Below, piece by piece: positions 1 through 5,091 of a stretch of 9,678 bases of DNA. Source of the stretch: Candidatus Sulfopaludibacter sp. SbA3 (lineage in GTDB: Bacteria > Acidobacteriota > Terriglobia > Bryobacterales > Bryobacteraceae); contig CAMAUG010000131.1 in assembly GCA_945861255.1 (NCBI GenBank), positions 1 through 9,678 of the forward strand. Reading direction: 5' to 3'. Every line of letters starts with the position of its first letter. Positions within the stretch are counted from its first letter, which is position 1. The notes beneath the pieces were generated by a model. The model was not told the origin of the DNA, ran no database searches, and saw nothing but the letters and a program-made list of their open reading frames with translations. The position numbers and the translations under genes were made by a program.

Positions 1-12
1 CGGGAGGTATAG
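1..12 (+). other. Possible 3' end of an upstream tail gene
   Basis: Read in frame from base 1, the sequence gives Arg-Glu-Val and then TAG at 10-12, one base before the ATG of the next gene. The other gene junctions in this module are equally tight, so this is plausibly the last codons of the preceding tail gene. In lambda order that would be the tape measure protein. Only four codons are visible and another frame is also open to the edge, so this is weakly supported. Confidence 0.3.
2..8 (+). promoter_or_regulatory. Shine-Dalgarno for the first tail gene
   Basis: GGGAGGT lies 5 nt upstream of the ATG at 14. It is the clearest ribosome binding site in the window and supports that start, even though the reading frame stays open to the window edge. 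Confidence 0.7.
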
Positions 13-13
13 C

Positions 14-373
14 ATGGCGCACTTTCCAGCATTGAAAACGGCGGCGGTGGCGCAATACCCAGCGGACCGGACGCGGCGGTTTTCCACGCGGCGCTTCCGC
101 TTCGTGGATGGGTTGGAACAACGGTTTCCAGGCTACGGCACGGGACTGAAGAGATGGACGCTGCGGTTGGATTTGTTGGACGAGACGGAACTGCACGCGT
201 TGGGCGAGTTTCTTGCGGCGCATGGAGGGCGGGCGGGAACGTTTTCCTTCACCGACCCGTTTGACGGCATGGTGTATGCCGATTGCAGTTTCGAGCAGGA
301 CGCGATCGCGCTGGAGCATGTGGATGCGGGACGCGGCCAAACGGTGGTGTCCGTCAAGGAGAACCGGAGTTAG
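14..373 (+). CDS. gpM-like / DUF2460-like minor tail protein
   Basis: A 119-residue protein of the size of lambda minor tail protein M (about 110 residues). It would form part of the ring joining the tail tube to the tip. Family-like features are an N-terminal FPALKTAAVAQYP stretch (residues 4-16), FVDGLEQRF at 30-38 (compare FGDGYEQR in gpM-type proteins), a tryptophan at 48 before a beta strand, a helix with EFLAAHGGR at 65-73, and FSFTDPFDG at 77-85 followed by a cysteine at 91. There is no signal peptide or membrane segment, as expected for a cytoplasmically assembled virion part. The start is chosen for the GGGAGGT site 5 nt upstream. The stop TAG at 371-373 directly abuts the next ATG. 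Assignment to this fold is fairly firm from motif and context. gpM and DUF2460 distal-tail proteins are related and cannot be separated by eye. Confidence 0.75.
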   Translation: MAHFPALKTAAVAQYPADRTRRFSTRRFRFVDGLEQRFPGYGTGLKRWTLRLDLLDETELHALGEFLAAHGGRAGTFSFTDPFDGMVYADCSFEQDAIALEHVDAGRGQTVVSVKENRS

Positions 374-1156
374 ATGCTGGTATTTCCGCAACTCTCGACA
401 GGGGCTTCGGCGCTGTATCCGCTGACCAAACTTCGTATGCAGCGAACGGTGGTGAATCCACTGGCCGACGGGCGCACGGACGTGTTCGCCGATCCCGACG
501 CGGCGCAGGCGATGTGGGAGATGCGGGCGAGCGGACTCACGCGCAACGAGTGGGATGCGATCGATAACCTGTTCGAACAGACCGCGGGAGGATGGAAGAG
601 TTTCACGTTCCTGGATCCGACCGGCAACTTGCTGGCCTGGAGCGAGGATTTCACGGGCAGCGCGTGGGCCCTGGATGCGCTGATGGCGTCGACGGCGGGC
701 ATCGCCGACCCTGTGGGCACCACGCGCGCCACGCGTTTCACGAACTCGGCGCAAAGCACAGGAAGCGTCACTCAAACGCTGGCCGCGCCGGCAGACTTTC
801 AATATTGCTTGAGCGTGTGGGCGCGCAGCGGCGCTGGATCGCCGGTCTCTTTGCGGGTGGGAGCCACGACGGGAACGTTCGCGCTGGGGCCGGCGTGGAA
901 ACGCCTGACGATGTCCGCGCACTCGGGCGCGGCCTCGGACACCGTGGCATGCGCGGTGGAAATCGACGCGGGCGTGGTGGTGGATTTGTTCGGAATGCAG
1001 TTGGAAGCGCAGCTGGCGGCGTCACCGTATAAGCAAACGGGCGCGCGTGGGGGTGTTTATTCGAATGCGCGATTTGCATCCGATGAGCTGACGGTGACGG
1101 CGCAGAGCACCGATGTATTCGACGCATTGATTCAGATTGTAAGCACGGAGAACTAG
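374..1156 (+). CDS. gpM-like tail protein with inserted carbohydrate-binding-like domain
   Basis: A 260-residue tail protein that appears to be a paralog of its upstream neighbour with an extra domain inside it. Residues 4-16 (FPQLSTGASALYP) match FPALKTAAVAQYP of the first gene, and both reach an F-x-F-x-DP motif (FTFLDP at 77-82 here). The sequence then departs into about 140 residues that look like a phage-type ligand-binding beta-sandwich. It opens with NLLAWSEDF and closes with FGMQLEAQLAASPYKQTG. It resumes with GGVYSNARFASDELTV (226-241), which aligns with GMVYADCSFEQDAIAL (85-100) of the first protein, and both proteins end soon after an EN pair. The start codon abuts the upstream stop; GGAG at 366-369 sits 4 nt upstream. 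It probably sits in the same tail-tip ring and may display a glycan-binding lobe. The paralogy is read from sequence; the binding role is inference. Confidence 0.7.
   Translation: MLVFPQLSTGASALYPLTKLRMQRTVVNPLADGRTDVFADPDAAQAMWEMRASGLTRNEWDAIDNLFEQTAGGWKSFTFLDPTGNLLAWSEDFTGSAWALDALMASTAGIADPVGTTRATRFTNSAQSTGSVTQTLAAPADFQYCLSVWARSGAGSPVSLRVGATTGTFALGPAWKRLTMSAHSGAASDTVACAVEIDAGVVVDLFGMQLEAQLAASPYKQTGARGGVYSNARFASDELTVTAQSTDVFDALIQIVSTEN
626..1048 (+). other. Inserted carbohydrate-binding-like beta-sandwich domain
   Basis: Residues 85-225 of the 260-residue tail protein. The opening NLLAWSEDFTGSAW and the closing FGMQLEAQLAASPYKQTG follow a pattern often seen in phage spike and tail proteins (NLL-x-S-E-x-F ... 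W-x-R ... GxQLE-x-G-x-x-S-x-Y-x-x-T). The middle holds SVWARSG (147-153) and a WKRL strand (175-178), also typical. These modules are generally thought to bind glycans or act as spacers. No ligand can be read from the sequence. Confidence 0.6.
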
Positions 1157-1160
1157 GCGG

Positions 1161-4100
1161 ATGCCGACGATTGATCAACTCAAAGAGCAAGAGACGCCGC
1201 CGACGCCCCTGTTCCTTTTCGATTGCGCATGGGCCTCGGGCGCGGTGGAGCGATGGAGCACGCACGAGGTGACGGTGGGCGGCGCGGCCTATGCGGGGCG
1301 GCTGCTGCAGCACAATCTATTCGCGCTGCAAGCATCTTCAGAAGACGGCTTGGATGGCGCTCAGAAAATCACGGTTACGCTGGCTAACGCCGATTCGCGC
1401 TATTCGCAGATGGAGCGCGCGACCGGATTCAAGGGCGCCCAGGTGACGGTGCGGTTTCTGTTTTACGATCTGGCGGCGGGCGTCGAGGCGTCCGAAGTGC
1501 GCGTGATTTTTCAAGGAGTGGCGAATCCGGCGGAGGAAATCACCGAATCGGCGTTCCGGTTGAGTATCACGAACCGGTTGAACATGCAGCGCGTGATTCT
1601 GCCGGAGGTTCGGATTGAACGGCGCTGTCCGTGGATGTTTCCCACGACGGCGGCGCAGCGGCAGGAAGCGCTCACGGGCGGAGCAAAGGGAAAATATTCA
1701 GCACTGCACCGCTGCGGATATTCGGCGGATCTGGCGGGCGGCGCCGGGAATCTGGATAGCGGCGGCGCGCCGTTCACGAGCTGCGAATACACGCGGGCGT
1801 CGTGCGAGCAGCGCGGCATGTTCGATGCGGACGTCGCGAGCCAGGCGACGCGGCGCTTCGGCGGCGTGGAGTTCGTGCCGGCGCAGATTGACGTGAGAAG
1901 CTTCGGTGAGAAGGGCACGCACCTGTCGCCGATTCTGGATAACCAGGCACGCTACAGCGATTACGTGCCGCTGGTGTATGGAACGGCGTGGTACAAACCT
2001 CCGACGGTGTTTGCGCGCAACGATGGAAATCTGACTCGCATGGAAGTGCTGCTGGGGATGGGTGAGATGAAGGACGTCGTCAAGGTGTTGGTGAACGGCG
2101 TGGAGATCCCCGAGGGCCAAAGCGGAACGGACATGACGGGGACGGGCTGGTACAACGTGGTGTCGATGGGGAACCGCGATGGCGCGTTCAATTTGGATTT
2201 TACGGACGGTTCGGGAAATCCGCTCGGCGATCCTTATGGGAGCATGGCGGCGCTGAGCGTGGTGGTGCCGAACCAGATCAGCAACGGGTTGACGCTGGCC
2301 AAAGTGGAAGTCCTGGTGAAGGGCTTGAAGCTGGAGCAGTTCGATATGAGCGGCGCATCGCTGGGCGATTCGTTCACGAACAATCCGGCGTGGGTGTTGC
2401 TCGACGTGTTGCGGAGAAGCGGGTGGGTGGCGGCGGAGATCGACCTGGCGAGTTTCGCGGCCGCGGCATTGTACTGCGGGGAAGCGATTTCGACGACGGA
2501 CCTTTACGGCAACGCGGTGGCAGCTCCGCGATTCCAATGCAATCTGGTGGTGCAGGGACGGAGGAGCGCGGCGGAAATCGTCAAGGGCATCCGGAACGGG
2601 TCGACGCTGATGTTGACGTACGGCGCCTCTGGATTGTTGACGCTGCGAACGGAAAGCACGCTGGCGTTGCAGCAGCCGGTACGGCCAACGGGCAGCAATA
2701 GCACGCTGGCGCTAAACGGCGGGTGGCCCGCGTATGAATTCAGCGACGCGTCGGCCGCGTATTCGGGAATCCTGCGCAAACCAAGCGGCGAGCCCGCGAT
2801 TCGACTGTGGTCACGAGGCGGGGCGGAAACGGCGAACCGGCTGACGGTGGAGTTCCAGGACGAATTCAATGAATATCAGCAAGACAGCCTGGCGCTGGTG
2901 GACACGGACGACTGGCAGCTGACATCGCGAGAGGCGACGGCGGCGTTTCCGGCGGTGGGTCTGCCGAATTTCGACCAGGCGGCGCGCGTCTTGCAGCTTC
3001 AGCTTTACAAGAGCATCCAGGGATACACGTACGCCGACTTTGAAACCACGGTGCGCGGAGCGGGGCTTACGCCGGGCGACATCATCACCGTCACGTACCT
3101 CAAAGAAGGACTGCAGCGGCAACCATTTCGCATAGTGAAACTGGCGCTGGGACGAAACTACGAGACGGTGGCGATCACGGCGCAGTGGCACGATGACGCG
3201 TGGTACACAGCGGTGGGCGCGGGGTCGCGCGGCGGACGGCGGCAGGGCGGGACCAGTGTTGGATTGCCGCGGCCGCTGGTGGGCAGCGTGATCGACGCCA
3301 ACGGAAATCAGCAGTTCGGTATCAACGAAACTCCGGTGATTACCGCGGATGGAAGCTTGTGGGTGGACTTGGGCGTTGCGTTCACGCCGCCGGCGGTGGT
3401 GGCGGCCACGGGTGCGGCCATTCCGTTGCTTAGTTTGAGTCCGCAGATTGAGACCACGGGAGGCACGCTGGAGGGTGGCCGGAATCTCTACTATGCGCTG
3501 GCGGCGGTCGATGCGGGCGGCGGAGAGAGCGGGCTATCGTTCGTGGTGCGCGCGAAGACTCCGCCGGGCACGGACACGAACACGGTGACGCTCACCGGGT
3601 TGCGATTCTCGCCGGGCACCGCTGGATTTCATGTCTACCGGGGACAGAATCCGAGCCAGCTATTGAGGATCGCGGCGAATGCGACGCCGGGCGCGACGTT
3701 CATGGATACGGGCGCGGCGCCTGCGCTGGTGGGTCCTCCGGACCGCAATTTTCATCACGCGAATTTTTATTGGCGATGGCAGAAACAGCCGGAGGTTGCC
3801 GCGGATGTGTTTTCCTCTACCACTATTGGAAATACGACGCTGGGCATGCTGCCGAACGTTCTACAAGGATCGCTGGTGCGGATCACGCGGGGGCGGGGGG
3901 CGGCGCAGGAGCGCGTGGCGACGGCGAACAGCGGGACGGTGCTGACCGTGATTCCCACATGGACGGTGACGCCGGATGCGACCAGCTACTTCACGGTATC
4001 CGATGCCACGTGGAATTTTGGCGCGGTTTCCACCGTGAGCCCGGCGCACGTGCATCTTCCGAATCGAACCGGAACGACGGTGGAGATCTCCGGAAGGTCT

Positions 4101-5087
4101 GCGAATGTGAACGATCAGGAAAGCCCCGCTGAACTGAACCCGCTGACGAGCTGGCAAATTGGTGGGGGTTCGGGGAACGTGGACGATGGCGTTCCTCCTC
4201 TGCCTTCGTTCGAGCTGCTGCCGGCCGGGCAGGGGACCATCGAACTACGGAATGTGACGTTCGCGACGCTCACGAACACGCATTCGATTTCGGCGGGAAC
4301 GCTGACCATGTTTTTTTGGAACGAACTGGGCGGGCCGTCTTTAGTGCTGCTGGCGGCCGGAGTGTCCGTTACGGATGCGATGCTGACGTTCAGCGTGGCG
4401 GTTTCGGTCCAAGTCGGCGATCTGGTGCAGATCGAGGCCGAGATCGTGCAGGTGACCGATGTGCGTAACGGCGGGCTGGTGGTGGACGTGGTGCGCGGAT
4501 CGCATGGCAGCGCGGCCGCGGCGCACGTTGCGGGCGTGGTGGTGTACCCGCTTCAGAAGAACGTGACCATCGTCGCGTTCGCGCGCGGATTTTTTGGGAG
4601 CCACGCGAACGATAATTTCGCGCACTCGATCTTCCTGCCGTCGGTGCGCGTGGGAGCGGCGGAATTCTTTGTGACGAACGCGTGGGGCATGGGCCCGGTG
4701 CGGACGGTCTCCTACGCCGATACAGCCGATGGCGGATTGCGATCGCTGTGGGGAGGCCAGATCACGGTACAGGTGGAGGGCTACATGGCGGTGGAGACAG
4801 ACGCCGCGCCGCCGTTCCAACTGGAAACGAGCTATGCGCCGCGCGACATGTTCGCGATTGTTCGAGCGGCGCCGGAGGGCGGAGACGTTGTGTTGCGGCT
4901 ACGCAAGGATGACACGGAGTACTGCCTGTTGACGATCCTGGACGGCGCAACGGTCTCGAACACCGTAAACGGATTCGGGCTTCCGCCGTTGAGCGCCGAT
5001 TCGCGGCTGAGTCTGGACGTGATCTCCGTGCCTTCCGCTTCCGGGACGTTTCCGGGACGCGACTTGACCGTGGCGGTACGGCTCTAA
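1161..5087 (+). CDS. gpL-gpJ fusion: Fe-S tail-tip/hub protein with C-terminal beta modules
   Basis: A 1308-residue protein and the likely central hub and tip of the tail. Residues 1-225 resemble lambda gpL: a beta domain (HEVTVGGAAYAGRLL, 35-49; an LANADSRYS stretch near 74-82), then CPWMFP (156-161) and cysteines at 156, 185, 208 and 215. Residues about 255-690 resemble the hub of tip attachment protein J: YSDYVPLVYG (265-274), VVKVLVNGVEIP (306-317), TPGDIITVTYLKEG (637-650). Residues about 745-860 look like a fibronectin type III domain (NLYYALAAVDAGGGESGLS). A segment at 875-1000 has the tail-fibre-like LVRITRG and WTVTPDATSYFTV. Residues about 1010-1308 are further beta-rich modules, including GDLVQIEAEIV and VRGSHGSAAAAH. 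The start follows the upstream stop by 4 nt, with GGAG 10 nt away. gpJ-type proteins fix host range, so the C-terminal part may contact the receptor. Lambda codes L and J as separate genes with K and I between them; neither K nor I is visible here. Confidence 0.8.
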   Translation: MPTIDQLKEQETPPTPLFLFDCAWASGAVERWSTHEVTVGGAAYAGRLLQHNLFALQASSEDGLDGAQKITVTLANADSRYSQMERATGFKGAQVTVRFLFYDLAAGVEASEVRVIFQGVANPAEEITESAFRLSITNRLNMQRVILPEVRIERRCPWMFPTTAAQRQEALTGGAKGKYSALHRCGYSADLAGGAGNLDSGGAPFTSCEYTRASCEQRGMFDADVASQATRRFGGVEFVPAQIDVRSFGEKGTHLSPILDNQARYSDYVPLVYGTAWYKPPTVFARNDGNLTRMEVLLGMGEMKDVVKVLVNGVEIPEGQSGTDMTGTGWYNVVSMGNRDGAFNLDFTDGSGNPLGDPYGSMAALSVVVPNQISNGLTLAKVEVLVKGLKLEQFDMSGASLGDSFTNNPAWVLLDVLRRSGWVAAEIDLASFAAAALYCGEAISTTDLYGNAVAAPRFQCNLVVQGRRSAAEIVKGIRNGSTLMLTYGASGLLTLRTESTLALQQPVRPTGSNSTLALNGGWPAYEFSDASAAYSGILRKPSGEPAIRLWSRGGAETANRLTVEFQDEFNEYQQDSLALVDTDDWQLTSREATAAFPAVGLPNFDQAARVLQLQLYKSIQGYTYADFETTVRGAGLTPGDIITVTYLKEGLQRQPFRIVKLALGRNYETVAITAQWHDDAWYTAVGAGSRGGRRQGGTSVGLPRPLVGSVIDANGNQQFGINETPVITADGSLWVDLGVAFTPPAVVAATGAAIPLLSLSPQIETTGGTLEGGRNLYYALAAVDAGGGESGLSFVVRAKTPPGTDTNTVTLTGLRFSPGTAGFHVYRGQNPSQLLRIAANATPGATFMDTGAAPALVGPPDRNFHHANFYWRWQKQPEVAADVFSSTTIGNTTLGMLPNVLQGSLVRITRGRGAAQERVATANSGTVLTVIPTWTVTPDATSYFTVSDATWNFGAVSTVSPAHVHLPNRTGTTVEISGRSANVNDQESPAELNPLTSWQIGGGSGNVDDGVPPLPSFELLPAGQGTIELRNVTFATLTNTHSISAGTLTMFFWNELGGPSLVLLAAGVSVTDAMLTFSVAVSVQVGDLVQIEAEIVQVTDVRNGGLVVDVVRGSHGSAAAAHVAGVVVYPLQKNVTIVAFARGFFGSHANDNFAHSIFLPSVRVGAAEFFVTNAWGMGPVRTVSYADTADGGLRSLWGGQITVQVEGYMAVETDAAPPFQLETSYAPRDMFAIVRAAPEGGDVVLRLRKDDTEYCLLTILDGATVSNTVNGFGLPPLSADSRLSLDVISVPSASGTFPGRDLTVAVRL
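1626..1805 (+). other. Predicted 4Fe-4S cluster cysteine motif (gpL-like)
   Basis: The four cysteines at residues 156, 185, 208 and 215 form C-x28-C-x22-C-x6-C. Lambda gpL coordinates an iron-sulfur cluster with four C-terminal cysteines. As I recall them (173, 182, 205, 212), the last three spacings, 23 and 7, are the same as here, and only the first differs. The local context (CPWMFP, then HRCGY, then SCEYTRASCEQRGMF) fits that family. Cluster binding is inferred, not shown. Confidence 0.65.
1923..3230 (+). other. gpJ-like baseplate hub region
   Basis: Residues about 255-690 of the 1308-residue protein. It begins with a region reading as the J-protein N-terminus (a statement of complete tail-tip geometry with a short VNGVEIP loop) and continues through alternating beta strands and a helix (FNEYQQDSL, NFDQAARVLQLQLYKS) to GDIITVTYLKEG. 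It ends at a Gly/Arg-rich linker near 686-700. Boundaries are approximate. Confidence 0.6.
3393..5084 (+). other. C-terminal string of beta modules (FN3-like and others)
   Basis: Residues about 745-1308 of the tail-tip fusion. The first unit (745-860) resembles a fibronectin type III fold, with a YYALAAVDAGG strand pair and a GFHVYRG turn. The next (875-1000) carries motifs common in tail fibres: QERVATANSG, SYFTV and RSANVNDQESPAELNPLTSW. A GGGSGNVDDGVPPLPS linker (1001-1016) leads to a last part of about 290 residues with GDLVQIEAEIV, VRGSHGSAAAAH and GFFGSHAND. Extension and adhesion is the usual role of such modules. Receptor specificity cannot be read. Confidence 0.5.
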
Positions 5088-5091
5088 ACAC

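Noticed and set aside
1698..2537. A 279-codon - strand open frame
   Set aside because: It lies within the tail-tip fusion gene. Its product is full of Arg and His and resembles no family; this is a typical antisense shadow.
3885..3904. Possible G-quadruplex in a G-rich run
   Set aside because: Only two long G runs (5 and 6) separated by single C's are present, without four distinct GGG tracts. It is read as Arg/Gly codons.
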